Made by a program: the position numbers and the translations under genes. Of a stretch of 64,000 nucleotides of DNA, positions 37,049 through 46,313 are shown piece by piece. Each line of letters starts with the position of its first letter. Position 1 is the stretch's first letter. Source of the DNA: Sphingopyxis sp. YR583 (GTDB lineage Bacteria > Pseudomonadota > Alphaproteobacteria > Sphingomonadales > Sphingomonadaceae). The notes under the pieces were generated by a model. That model saw only the letters and a program-made list of their open reading frames with translations, had not been told where the DNA came from and made no database searches. The DNA is taken from the NCBI RefSeq assembly GCF_900108295.1, contig NZ_FNWK01000001.1, positions 1,860,001 to 1,924,000 on the forward strand, read 5' to 3'.

Positions 37049-37977
37049 GGGTCGCGAAGGATTGGCGGCGGCATGGGGCGACGCTGGCGCTGCTGATCGT
37101 CGCCGCAGGCTGCGTTCCGCCCGCCGAGACCGAGGCGCGGCTCGCGCCGCGCGCCGAAGCTCCGCCCGTCACCGCGCCATCTGTGACTCCCGCTCCGCCG
37201 CGCGACCCCATTCGCGCAGACTTTACGTTGACCGGCCTCGCCGAACAGGGGGCGGTGATGGTCGGGCAGGTACCCAGCGATACCAGCGCGCTTACGCTCG
37301 ATGGCAAGGCGATCCCTTTTGCCGCCGACGGGCGCTTCCTGATCGCGTTCGACCGCGATGCCGGGCCGGGCGCGCGGCTGGTCGCGACGTTGGCCGACGG
37401 GCGGTCGGTCGAGCGCGCGATCGCGGTCGCTCCGGGAAGCTGGCGGCTCGAACATATCAACGCGCCATGGCGCGGCAGCGCGTCGAGCGACGCCGATTTC
37501 GAGCGCCGCCGTCCCGCCGAACTCGCTGAGATCGCGGCAGCGCGCAACATGGAGGTCGCCTCCGACGGCTGGCGGCAGAAATTTCGCTGGCCGGTCACGG
37601 GGCGCTTGTCGGGCTTCTTCGGATCGCAGCGCGTCTATCAGGGCAAGCCCGGCACCTATCACAGCGGCACCGATGTCGCTGTGCCAGCCGGAACGCCGTT
37701 CGTGGCGCCGGCCGACGGGGTCGTCGTGCTGGCGGCGGCCGCGCCCTTTACCCTCGAAGGCAATCTGTTGATTGTCGACCATGGCATGGGGCTGTCGAGT
37801 GCCTTTCTCCATTGCCAGCGGCTCGACGTAAAGGTCGGCGACCGCGTCGTGCAGGGGCAGAAACTCGGGACGGTCGGGCGGACGGGACGCGCCACGGGGC
37901 CGCATATGCACTGGGGACTGAAGTGGCGCGATGCGCGGCTTGATCCGGGGAAACTCGCGGGGCCGAACGGCGGCTAG
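37045..37977 (+). CDS. M23 family metallopeptidase, lipoprotein
   Basis: Peptidoglycan endopeptidase-like protein of 310 residues. ATG 37045 opens a lipoprotein-type signal (LLIVAAGCVPP, Cys near 21). The C-terminal M23 domain (about 190-305) has SGFFGSQRVYQGKPGTYHSGTDVAVPAGTPF, with the zinc ligands HxxxD, and GPHMHWGLKWRDARLDP with the HxH motif. It probably acts in the periplasm on peptide cross-bridges or as a regulator of amidases. It is coupled to the DUF2093 gene. Confidence 0.93.
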   Translation: MRVAKDWRRHGATLALLIVAAGCVPPAETEARLAPRAEAPPVTAPSVTPAPPRDPIRADFTLTGLAEQGAVMVGQVPSDTSALTLDGKAIPFAADGRFLIAFDRDAGPGARLVATLADGRSVERAIAVAPGSWRLEHINAPWRGSASSDADFERRRPAELAEIAAARNMEVASDGWRQKFRWPVTGRLSGFFGSQRVYQGKPGTYHSGTDVAVPAGTPFVAPADGVVVLAAAAPFTLEGNLLIVDHGMGLSSAFLHCQRLDVKVGDRVVQGQKLGTVGRTGRATGPHMHWGLKWRDARLDPGKLAGPNGG

Positions 37978-38244
37978 GCGTGTAACTTCGGTGGGCTGGC
38001 TTCGCTAGCTAAGTAATAAAATGTCTCGAATCCGGCGATGCCGCACATAGTGTTTCGCCGATTTCCCGATTTGTTGCAAATTCGTCACAATCGGTTTTGA
38101 AACGGCGGATTCCGCCGGTGAAACCCCTTTACTCGCCACAGACGACCCGCCATCCCCGGCGTATCGGGGTGGATTATGGGGGCGGTTCTTCGCTTGCATG
38201 ATGGCGCCCGGGTATCCTGGGAACAGCAGTAAGGGGACTGCATT
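37978..38244 (+). promoter_or_regulatory. leader of TonB receptor 1, shares elements with the leader of receptor 2
   Basis: 267 bases with no gene. It contains TTGTTGCAAATTCGTCACAA (38071-38090), then a perfect odd palindrome CGGCGGATTCCGCCG (38103-38117), TTTACTCG at 38128 and AGGGGACTGCATTGTG just before and including the GTG start. The same blocks in the same order, about equal distances from the start, occur upstream of the second receptor at 42923-43098. Confidence 0.6.
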
Positions 38245-41200
38245 GTGAAGAAGATCATAGATTCGAAATTGAGACTGGGCGCGGCACCGCTGGTGCTGGG
38301 GCTCGCCCTCGTCTCGACGCCTGCCTTTGCGCAGGACGCCGCCGAAGAGGGCGCGTCGAGCCAACCTGAAATCGTCGTTACCGGCACGCTCATCCGCCGT
38401 CCCGACCTCACGATTTCGAGCCCGGTTACCGTCGTCGGAACCGAAGAAATCCAGTATAAGCAGCCGAACACGGCGGAAGATCTGCTCCGCGACCTGCCTT
38501 CGGTTCGCCCGGCGCTTGGCCCGGCAGTGAACAACGGCGGTGACGGCAGCTCGCAGGTCGACCTTCGCGGCCTGAACCAGGCCGGCTCCAACTCGTCGCA
38601 GCGCACGCTGGTGCTGCTCGACGGCCGCCGCATCGTGCCGTTCGGCCTCGACGGTTTCACCGACCTCAACAACATCCCGATCGCACTCGTCGAACGCGTC
38701 GACGTGCTGACCGGCGGTGCGTCGACCGTTTATGGTGCGGACGCCGTCGCCGGCGCGGTGAACTTCGTCACCAAGCGCAATTTCACGGGTCTCGACGCGT
38801 CGGCATCCTATCGTATCACCGAACGCGGCGACGGCCAGCAGTTCCGCGCCGACGTGGTGATGGGCGCCAGCTTCGACGATGATCGCGGTAACGTCGTCCT
38901 CGCGCTCGGCTACACCGACCGCAAGCCGGTCTTTTCGGTGGACCGCGAAGTCGGCCGTTTCCCGCGTTCGATCGCGAACGGCAATTTCCAGGGCGCTACG
39001 GCTGCGGTCCCGACGATCATTCAGGGTTCGCCGTCGAACGCCGCGCTGGGCCTTGCGGCCAGCGATTTCGGCGCTGCCTTCGATCCCGTGCTCGGCGTGT
39101 TCCGCCCGGCACTGCAGTCGGACACCTATAACACCAACGAATTCCAGTATGTTCAGGCACCGCTGGAACGCTTCAACGTTTACGCTCAGGCTCGCTATGA
39201 AATCAGCGACAATGTCGAAGCCTATGCCAGCGGCATGTTCACGCGCAACTCGGCGCGTATTCAGCTCGCCTCCACCGGCACGTTCAGCAATCCGTTCGTG
39301 ATCCCGATCAGCAACGCCTATCTGCCGGTTGCCGCTCGCAATCAGCTTTGCGGCGCGATTGGCCTGACGGCGGCACAATGTACCGCTGCTGCGACGGCCA
39401 CGTCGCGTACAGACCCCAACTATCGTGAAGTTGCGGCTTCGCCGGGTCGCCGTATCGTCGAATTCGGCGCACGCGGTAACCAGGTCGATTCGAACCAGTT
39501 CCAGATCCAGGGCGGTTTGCGCGGCAACATCACCGAGACGCTGCGGTACGACGTGTTCGGCCAATATGGTGAAACGACGCAGAATCAGACCCGCGAAAAC
39601 TGGGGTTCCTATTCGCGTCTGCAGCAGGCCCTGTTGTCGCGTCGTGACGCGAACAACAATCCGGTCTGCTACGACACGAGCAACGGCTGCGTTCCGATCA
39701 ACCTCTTCGGCCCGCTGGGTTCGATCAATTCGGACATGTTGAACTTCATCGACCTCGACGCGCAGATCCGTCGCGTGACGAAGCTGAGCGTCGTTGGCGC
39801 CAACATCTCGGGCGATTTGTTCGGGATTTCGAGCCCGTTCTCGGACAAGGCTGTCGCCTTCTCGCTGGGTGTCGAGCACCGCAACCTCTCGTCGCGCAGC
39901 AACCCGGACGCGCCGTCGCGGATCCAGAGCGAAGTTCTGGGTACGGGCGCACGCACGCCGGCGGACTTCGGCCGCATCACGGTGAAGGAAATCTTCGGCG
40001 AACTGATCGTTCCGATCGTCGAGGACAAGCCCTTCTTCTATGATCTGTCGCTCGAAGCTGGCCTTCGTTATTCGGATTACAACACCACCGGCACGTCGAC
40101 GACGTGGAAGGCCGGCGGTAGCTGGGAACCGGTACGGGGCTACAAGATCCGCGGCATGTACCAGGTCGCGGCGCGTTCGCCCAACATCCAGGAACTGTTC
40201 CAGTCGCCGGTTACGGGGCTGAACAACCTGGGTACCGATCCGTGTCAGGCAAGCCAGCTTGGCGTGCCCGGGTCGCCGACGGCGAACCCGCAGCTTGCAG
40301 CACTCTGCCAGTACACCGGTGCGCCGGCTGCTTCGATCGGCAACATCTCGTCGCCGACCTCGGGTCAGATCAACGCGACGACTTCGGGCAATCCCAACCT
40401 CGATGTCGAACGGGCCAAGACCTGGACGCTGGGCGTGGTGCTCCAGCCGTCCTTCGTGCCGAGCCTCGCCCTCACCGTCGATTATTTCAACATCAAGGTG
40501 AAGGATGCGATCAGCAACCCGGCTGCCGGCGATATTCTGAACGGTTGCTATTCGACCGCGCTGAATCCGAGCCAGACGCCGAATGCGTTCTGCGATCTGA
40601 TCAAGCGTAGCCCGAACAACGGGTCGCTCAACGGCGCTGGCGAAACCCCGGGGGTTATCCTGGCGGGTTCGAACCTCGGCCAGATCGAAACGGCAGGTAT
40701 CGACCTTGGTCTGACCTATCGTCTTGACCTCGGTGAAGACAGCGGTCTGCGGTTCAGCTTCAACGGCACGTGGCTCGACTATTACCACTTCCAGGCAACG
40801 CCGAACGCGATCAATCGCGACTGCACGGGCTACTACAGCACCAACTGCACCAACCCGCGCGCCGAATGGAAATGGAACAGCCGCCTGACCTACTCGAACG
40901 GACCGTTCGATATCTCGCTGATGTGGAATCACATCTCGAGCGTGCGTCTGGAACCCGCTGCCCTGCCGGCAGGCCAGCGTCCGGCGTTGGATGTCCCGCA
41001 GACCGCGGGTCCGAATCCGGCGAATATCTTTGACGCCTACGAACGCATCAAGGCCTATGATTATTTCGATCTGACGGTCGCGGCGGAAGTGAACGAGAAT
41101 TTCACGTTCACCTTTGGCGTCGAAAACCTGTTCGACAAGAAGCCGCCGGTGGTGGGCGCGACGATCGGTGGTACGGCATTCAACAATGCCAACACCTTCC

Positions 41201-41259
41201 CGTCGCTCTATGACACGATCGGACGGAGCTATTCGGTCACGACGCGTCTCAAGTTCTGA
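38245..41259 (+). CDS. TonB-dependent receptor 1
   Basis: Outer-membrane receptor of 1004 residues with a GTG start 38245 preceded by AAGGGG. A signal peptide (PLVLGLALVSTPAFAQ, cleavage near 30) is followed by the plug domain (IVVTGTLIRRPDLTISSPVT, LDGRRIVPFG, DVLTGGASTVYGADAVAGAV) and a long barrel ending in YSVTTRLKF with the C-terminal Phe. Short Cys pairs occur at 369/379, 475/482, 667/688, 768/783 and 860/868, probably loop disulfides. It is paralogous to the receptor at 43098. The substrate is unknown. A strong terminator follows. Confidence 0.95.
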   Translation: MKKIIDSKLRLGAAPLVLGLALVSTPAFAQDAAEEGASSQPEIVVTGTLIRRPDLTISSPVTVVGTEEIQYKQPNTAEDLLRDLPSVRPALGPAVNNGGDGSSQVDLRGLNQAGSNSSQRTLVLLDGRRIVPFGLDGFTDLNNIPIALVERVDVLTGGASTVYGADAVAGAVNFVTKRNFTGLDASASYRITERGDGQQFRADVVMGASFDDDRGNVVLALGYTDRKPVFSVDREVGRFPRSIANGNFQGATAAVPTIIQGSPSNAALGLAASDFGAAFDPVLGVFRPALQSDTYNTNEFQYVQAPLERFNVYAQARYEISDNVEAYASGMFTRNSARIQLASTGTFSNPFVIPISNAYLPVAARNQLCGAIGLTAAQCTAAATATSRTDPNYREVAASPGRRIVEFGARGNQVDSNQFQIQGGLRGNITETLRYDVFGQYGETTQNQTRENWGSYSRLQQALLSRRDANNNPVCYDTSNGCVPINLFGPLGSINSDMLNFIDLDAQIRRVTKLSVVGANISGDLFGISSPFSDKAVAFSLGVEHRNLSSRSNPDAPSRIQSEVLGTGARTPADFGRITVKEIFGELIVPIVEDKPFFYDLSLEAGLRYSDYNTTGTSTTWKAGGSWEPVRGYKIRGMYQVAARSPNIQELFQSPVTGLNNLGTDPCQASQLGVPGSPTANPQLAALCQYTGAPAASIGNISSPTSGQINATTSGNPNLDVERAKTWTLGVVLQPSFVPSLALTVDYFNIKVKDAISNPAAGDILNGCYSTALNPSQTPNAFCDLIKRSPNNGSLNGAGETPGVILAGSNLGQIETAGIDLGLTYRLDLGEDSGLRFSFNGTWLDYYHFQATPNAINRDCTGYYSTNCTNPRAEWKWNSRLTYSNGPFDISLMWNHISSVRLEPAALPAGQRPALDVPQTAGPNPANIFDAYERIKAYDYFDLTVAAEVNENFTFTFGVENLFDKKPPVVGATIGGTAFNNANTFPSLYDTIGRSYSVTTRLKF

Positions 41260-41281
41260 GGCACTCGAACTGAAAAAAATC

Positions 41282-41314
41282 GGGGGGCGGGCCTTGGGTC
41301 CGCCCCCTTTTTTT
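41282..41314 (+). terminator. rho-independent terminator after receptor 1
   Basis: GGGGGCGGGCC (41283-41293 region) and GGTCCGCCCCC form a GC hairpin immediately followed by seven T at 41308-41314. It separates the receptor from the TPR oxygenase gene that starts at 41352. Confidence 0.85.
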
Positions 41315-41351
41315 ATCGAGCATCGGCTGAGATGATTATAGGCTGTCCGCC

Positions 41352-42833
41352 ATGTCTTTCCCGGTTCAATCCCCTGAACAAGCCATCGATCTGGCGCTCG
41401 ACGCGCGCGACGCCGGACGCGGCGAAGACGCGTTGCCGCTGTTAAAAGCGGTGATCGCCGAGCATCCGCGCAATCCACGCCTGTGGCAGACCCTGGGTGT
41501 GCTCCATCGCGCGCTCAATGACAGTGCGGCCGCCGTCAAGGCTTTCACCGAAGCGGCGCGGCTGACACCTGCCGATCTGAAACCCGTCTATGGCGTCGCG
41601 CAGGCTAGCCTCGAGGCCGGCCGGCCGGCAACGGCGCTGTTCGAGCGCGCCCGCGCACTGGCGCCCGGCGACGGTTCGCTACTGCTCGGCCGCGCGGCGG
41701 CGCAAATTGCCGAGGGGCATGCCGACGAAGCCATAAACGGGCTCGCCGACATCGTCCGGAACAATCCTTTGTGGTTCGACGGTCAGGCGACGCTGGCGCG
41801 GCTGCGGTGGCTGGCGGGGGATCTGGACGGGTTCGCCGACGGCTATCGGCAAGCGCTGACCGGGATGCCGCAATCGGCGGCGCTCTGGAGCGAGCTTGTC
41901 AATCTGCTGATACATGTCGAGCGTTACGCCGACGCCGCGGCGGCGATCGGACAAGCGCAAGCGGCAATCGATACGCCGGACGCACTGATGCCGCTCGAGG
42001 CGGCCTGTGCGGCGGAACTCGGCGAGACGGACCGGGCCGACCGATTATTCGCGGCGCTTGCCGGCCGAGCCGACATCGGCATCGTCGAACGCCACCTTCG
42101 TCACTTGCTGCGTACCCGGCGCGCCGATGCGGCGGCGGCGCTCGCCGAACGCTGGCGCGATCATGCCGAGGCGAACCGTATCTGGCCCTATGTCTCGCTG
42201 GCGTGGCGCCTGACGGGTGACGATCGGATCGACTGGCTGGAGGGCGACCCGGCGTTGATCGGCGTCGTCGACCTTGATGTTGCCGATCTTCTCGTCCCGC
42301 TCGCCGAGCGTCTCCGTGCGTTGCACCGTGCCAAGGCGGCGCCGCTCGGCCAGTCGGTGCGCGGCGGCACCCAGACCGACGGGCCGCTTTTTGCGCGCGA
42401 GGAGCCCGAAATCCGCAAGCTGCGCGCCGCCATCGTCGATGCGGTGCGGGGCCATGTCGGCGGCATCGGACCGCGCGATGCCGCGCACCCGACGCGGCGG
42501 CACGTCGGTCGCAGCTTCGGCTTTTCGGGGTCCTGGTCGGTGCGACTGACCGGCGCCGGCCATCACAGCAACCATATCCATCCGCAAGGCTGGATCAGTT
42601 CCGCCTTCTATGTCGCGCTACCGCCGCCGGCGGACATGGGGCCCGAGCCGGCAGGCTGGCTGCAACTGGGGGCACCGCCGCACGAGCTCGGACTCGATCT
42701 GCCTGCGTATCGCACGATCGAGCCGGTGGCGGGACGGTTGATATTATTCCCCTCGACGATGTGGCACGGCACCTTGCCCTTCGCTGCGGGTGAGCGGTTG
42801 ACCGTCGCCTTCGACGTCGCGGCGGCCGGATAG
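41352..42833 (+). CDS. TPR protein with 2OG-Fe(II) oxygenase-type C-terminal domain, paralogue 1
   Basis: Protein of 493 residues without a signal peptide. The N-terminal two thirds are TPR-like helical repeats (LPLLKAVIAEHPRNPRLWQT, AVKAFTEAARLTPADLKPVY, AINGLADIVRNNPLWFDGQA). The C-terminal domain (about 335-493) has SVRGGTQTDGPLF, HHSNHIHPQGWISSAFYV (H404-H410) and LILFPSTMWHGTLPF (H472), as in putative 2OG-Fe(II) oxygenases (PF13759 type). The gene at 49477 is a paralogue. It may hydroxylate a protein or peptide recruited by the TPRs. That is inference. Confidence 0.87.
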   Translation: MSFPVQSPEQAIDLALDARDAGRGEDALPLLKAVIAEHPRNPRLWQTLGVLHRALNDSAAAVKAFTEAARLTPADLKPVYGVAQASLEAGRPATALFERARALAPGDGSLLLGRAAAQIAEGHADEAINGLADIVRNNPLWFDGQATLARLRWLAGDLDGFADGYRQALTGMPQSAALWSELVNLLIHVERYADAAAAIGQAQAAIDTPDALMPLEAACAAELGETDRADRLFAALAGRADIGIVERHLRHLLRTRRADAAAALAERWRDHAEANRIWPYVSLAWRLTGDDRIDWLEGDPALIGVVDLDVADLLVPLAERLRALHRAKAAPLGQSVRGGTQTDGPLFAREEPEIRKLRAAIVDAVRGHVGGIGPRDAAHPTRRHVGRSFGFSGSWSVRLTGAGHHSNHIHPQGWISSAFYVALPPPADMGPEPAGWLQLGAPPHELGLDLPAYRTIEPVAGRLILFPSTMWHGTLPFAAGERLTVAFDVAAAG

Positions 42834-43097
42834 CGCCCAGATCGCCCACCCGACCCCTAAAGATCGAGCCGTTTTCGCGGCCTGATGGCGCCGATAACTC
42901 CGTTTCGGTTGCTCTTTGCCATCTGTTGCAATTCAGACACAATCGCTGCGCAAACGACACAAATGACAGGAAATTGCTTTACTCGGCCAGTATCGGGGAT
43001 CATTCCGCAAGCATCCGGGGCGTTTAGTGTGACGATATTTGCCGTCGGAACACGCGCGCCCTTGGTAACGGAACCATCAGTAGCAAGGGACTGCACT
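42834..43097 (+). promoter_or_regulatory. leader of TonB receptor 2
   Basis: 264 bases with no supported gene. CTGTTGCAATTCAGACACAA (42923-42942), TTTACTCG (42978-42985), GTATCGGGG (42989-42997) and AAGGGACTGCACTGTG next to the start correspond to blocks in the leader of receptor 1, in the same order. The distance from TTTACTCG to the start codon is 120 bases here and 117 there. The two receptors are probably under common control. Confidence 0.6.
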
Positions 43098-46000
43098 GTG
43101 AAAACCACCAACATCACGAAATTGAAGATCGGCGTTGCGCCGTTCGTTCTCGGTATCGGCCTTCTCGCAAGTGCCGCGCCAGCCATGGCGCAGGACACGA
43201 CTGCGGAAGACAATGCCGGCGCCGAAGAGACGATCGTCGTCACCGGTTCGCGTATCCCGCAGGCCAATCTTGAATCGGCCGCCCCCGTCACCGTTGTCAC
43301 CAGCGAAGACATCAAGCTGCAGGGCACGACCCGCGTCGAAGACATGCTGAATTCGCTGCCTTCGGTGTTCGCCAGCCAGTCGTCGACCGCCGCAAACGGC
43401 GCTGACGGCACGGCAACGGTCGACCTTCGCGGCCTCGGCACCACGCGTACCCTCGCGCTGGTCAACGGCCGCCGCCTGCTGCCGGGCGACCCCAGCCCCG
43501 GAAGCGGTTCGGCCGCCGACATCAACATGATCCCGGCCTCGCTGCTGAAGAATGTTCAGGTTCTGACCGGCGGCGCTTCGGCGACCTATGGTGCGGACGC
43601 GGTCGCGGGCGTCGTTAACTTCGTGATGGATACCGATTTCACCGGTTTCCGCCTCGACGGCCAGTATAGCGTCTTCCAGCACACCAATCGCAACAAGCTG
43701 ACCCCGCCGATCCTCGATGCGCGCGGCTTCGGCTATCCGACCTCGAGCGTCGTCGATGGCGGCACGGTCGACCTGACCGCGACCTTCGGCGCCGCCTTCG
43801 ACGACGGCCGCGGCCACATCGTCGCCTATGCCGGCTACCGCAAGGCGAAGGCCGTGCTTCAGTCGAACCGCGACTATAGCGCCTGTACGATCCAGAACAC
43901 GGGTGGCGGTGTTCCGAACTGCGGCGGCTCGCTGACCAACGCCACGGGCACGGCGATCCTGTTCGACCCGACGCTCAACACGGCGTCGTCGACGGTCTAC
44001 AGCTTCCTGCCGGGCGGCGGCTTCGAAAACACCACCTCGCGGTACAATTTCGCGCCGACGAACCACTTCCAGCGTCCCGACGAACGCTACACGGCCGGCC
44101 TGTTCGCGAATTATGAGATCAACGAGTCGATCAAGCCGTACATGGAGTTCATGTTCATGGACGACCGCACGGTCGCCCAGATCGCTCCGTCGGGCAACTT
44201 CGGCAACACGCTGACGATCAACTGCGACAACGCGCTGATGTCGGCCGCCCAGCGCGCCGTCATTTGCGCCAATCCGAACCTGATCAACGGCTATATCGGC
44301 AATTTCCCGACCGCCATCGCGGCGCCGTACAACACGATCGCCAACGGAGCGCCCGGACCGGGCGCGCCGGCGCTGGTGTTCACCGACTCGCTCGGCAACA
44401 CCTATAATCAGGGCTTCCTCCAGGTTCTGCGCCGCAACGTCGAAGGCGGTCCGCGTCAGAGCGATCTGCAGCACACCAACTTCCGCGGCGTGATCGGTGC
44501 GAAGGGCGACCTCGGCAAGGCCTGGTCGTATGACGCCTATTATCAATATGGCCGTTCGAACTACACCCAGGTCTATTCGAACGAATTCTCGGTCGCCCGC
44601 CTCGGCCGCGCGCTGAACGTCATCGACGATCCGCGCACCGCTGCGTTCGATCCGGTTTGCCGTTCGGTCATCGACGGCAGCGATCCGACCTGCGTTCCTT
44701 ATAACATCTTCAACGGAGCCGGCGGCGCAAGCCCCGAATCGATCGCCTATCTGTCGGCGACCGGTTTCCAGAAGGGGTATACGTCGGAACAGGTCGCCAA
44801 CGTGTCGTTCACCGGCCTGCTCGGCGAATATGGCATGACCTTGCCGTGGGCGCAGGATGGCATCAGCGCGAACATCGGTTTCGAATGGCGCAAGGAATCG
44901 CTCGACCTCAAGACCGACAATGCGTTCAGCACGGGCGATCTGACCGGTCAGGGCGGTGCGACGCTGCCGCTGTCGGGCAGCTTCCGCGTCTATGAATTCT
45001 TCGCCGAAACGCAGGTTCCGTTGGTGCAGGAAAGCTTCATCTACGACCTGACCTTCAGCGGTGGCTATCGCAAGTCGTGGTACGAGACGAGCGCCGACCG
45101 GAAATATGACACCGACACCTACAAGCTGCAGCTTGAACTGGCGCCGGTTCGCGATATCCGGTTCCGCGGCCAGTATAACCGTGCGGTCCGCGCCCCGAAC
45201 ATTCAGGAACTGTTCTCGACGCCGACCGTCGGCCTGAACGGTGCGAGCGATCCGTGCGCAGGCCGCACGATCACCGCGACCGATTATGGCTGTATCGCGC
45301 AGGGCCTTGCCGTCGGGCAGGGCACGACCGCGAACCCGGCTGGTCAGTATAACGGTCTTCTGGGCGGCAACCCCGACCTGAAGCCCGAAACGGCGACGAC
45401 CAAGACGCTGGGCGTCATCCTGCAGCCCGGCTTCCTGCCGCGCTTCTCGCTGACGGTCGACTGGTTCGACATCAAGCTCAAGAATGCGATCCAGCCGCCG
45501 GCGCAGGATGCGATCCTCAAGGATTGTACCCTCAACGCCACGGCGACCTCGACGCCCTTCTCGTGCAGCCTCATCTTCCGCGACCCTGCCGGGTCGCTGT
45601 GGCTGACCCCGGGCGGCTATGTCGACAATATCCCGTCGAACCTTGGCCGCGTCCACACGAGCGGTGTCGAAATCAACAGCGCGTACAGCCAGGAAATTGG
45701 CGACCTCGGCACGCTGTCGTTCAACTTCGTCGGCACCTATCTCGACAAGTATAAGGTCGATAACGGCATCACCGCGCCTTACGACTGCGCCGGACTTTAT
45801 GGCCCGGTCTGCAGCTCGGGCGGCACGACCGCCGGTGGTTCGATGCTGCCGAAATGGCGCCACAAGCTGCGCTCGACCTTCCAGTTCGCGGACGGTGTCG
45901 GCGTTTCGTTCCAGTGGCGCTTCATCGGCAAGGTCAAGGCCGAGACCACCAGCGCCAGCCAGTCGCTGAACGCTGATCCGGACTCGATCTTCGATCCGGG

Positions 46001-46244
46001 CGCGCGCATCAAGTCGTACAGCTTCTTCGACCTGACGACGACGTTCAACGTCTCGGACAATTACACCTTCCGTCTGGGCGTCAACAATCTGTTCGACAAG
46101 CAGCCGCCGCTGGTGACGTCGGGCAATGCGGGCGTCGATGGTTCGAACCTGTGTCCGACGGGTCCGTGCAACGGCAACACCTATCCGGCGACCTATGACG
46201 CGCTGGGCCGTTACTTGTTCGCAGGCTTCACGCTGGACTTTTAA
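43098..46244 (+). CDS. TonB-dependent receptor 2
   Basis: Outer-membrane receptor of 1048 residues. I used GTG 43098 because it opens a signal peptide (PFVLGIGLLASAAPAMAQ) nearly parallel to receptor 1. The longer in-frame ATG at 42885 would add 71 residues without family features. Plug motifs are IVVTGSRIPQANLESAAPVT, VNGRRLLPG and VLTGGASATYGADAVAGVV. The barrel ends in LFAGFTLDF. It has about seven Cys pairs in short spacing (NCDNALM..VIC, DPCAG..YGC, LCPTGPC). The substrate is unknown. Confidence 0.95.
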   Translation: MKTTNITKLKIGVAPFVLGIGLLASAAPAMAQDTTAEDNAGAEETIVVTGSRIPQANLESAAPVTVVTSEDIKLQGTTRVEDMLNSLPSVFASQSSTAANGADGTATVDLRGLGTTRTLALVNGRRLLPGDPSPGSGSAADINMIPASLLKNVQVLTGGASATYGADAVAGVVNFVMDTDFTGFRLDGQYSVFQHTNRNKLTPPILDARGFGYPTSSVVDGGTVDLTATFGAAFDDGRGHIVAYAGYRKAKAVLQSNRDYSACTIQNTGGGVPNCGGSLTNATGTAILFDPTLNTASSTVYSFLPGGGFENTTSRYNFAPTNHFQRPDERYTAGLFANYEINESIKPYMEFMFMDDRTVAQIAPSGNFGNTLTINCDNALMSAAQRAVICANPNLINGYIGNFPTAIAAPYNTIANGAPGPGAPALVFTDSLGNTYNQGFLQVLRRNVEGGPRQSDLQHTNFRGVIGAKGDLGKAWSYDAYYQYGRSNYTQVYSNEFSVARLGRALNVIDDPRTAAFDPVCRSVIDGSDPTCVPYNIFNGAGGASPESIAYLSATGFQKGYTSEQVANVSFTGLLGEYGMTLPWAQDGISANIGFEWRKESLDLKTDNAFSTGDLTGQGGATLPLSGSFRVYEFFAETQVPLVQESFIYDLTFSGGYRKSWYETSADRKYDTDTYKLQLELAPVRDIRFRGQYNRAVRAPNIQELFSTPTVGLNGASDPCAGRTITATDYGCIAQGLAVGQGTTANPAGQYNGLLGGNPDLKPETATTKTLGVILQPGFLPRFSLTVDWFDIKLKNAIQPPAQDAILKDCTLNATATSTPFSCSLIFRDPAGSLWLTPGGYVDNIPSNLGRVHTSGVEINSAYSQEIGDLGTLSFNFVGTYLDKYKVDNGITAPYDCAGLYGPVCSSGGTTAGGSMLPKWRHKLRSTFQFADGVGVSFQWRFIGKVKAETTSASQSLNADPDSIFDPGARIKSYSFFDLTTTFNVSDNYTFRLGVNNLFDKQPPLVTSGNAGVDGSNLCPTGPCNGNTYPATYDALGRYLFAGFTLDF

Positions 46245-46266
46245 GGTCGGCATTTAACCCTAAGAT

Positions 46267-46303
46267 GGGGCGGCTGGTCATGCGACCCGCCGCCCCTTTT
46301 TTT
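46267..46303 (+). terminator. rho-independent terminator after receptor 2
   Basis: GGGGCGG (46267-46273) and CCGCCCC (46290-46296), with more pairing inside, form a hairpin followed by seven T (46297-46303). It ends only ten bases before the next gene start, so partial read-through into the sulfotransferase operon is likely. Confidence 0.85.
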
Positions 46304-46313
46304 GATTCGACGG

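Noticed and set aside
38005..41478. A very long minus-strand open frame (about 1157 codons) opposite TonB receptor 1
   Set aside because: It is the shadow of a high-GC gene. The plus-strand protein has all receptor motifs, while the minus frame is Arg/His/Asp-rich with no family features.
42885..43097. N-terminal extension of 71 residues for TonB receptor 2 from an upstream ATG
   Set aside because: The GTG at 43098 opens a proper signal peptide and shares its ribosome binding region with receptor 1. The extension contains the conserved leader blocks.
43077..46253. A minus-strand open frame of about 1058 codons opposite TonB receptor 2
   Set aside because: Same reason: composition-driven shadow frame covering exactly the real receptor gene.
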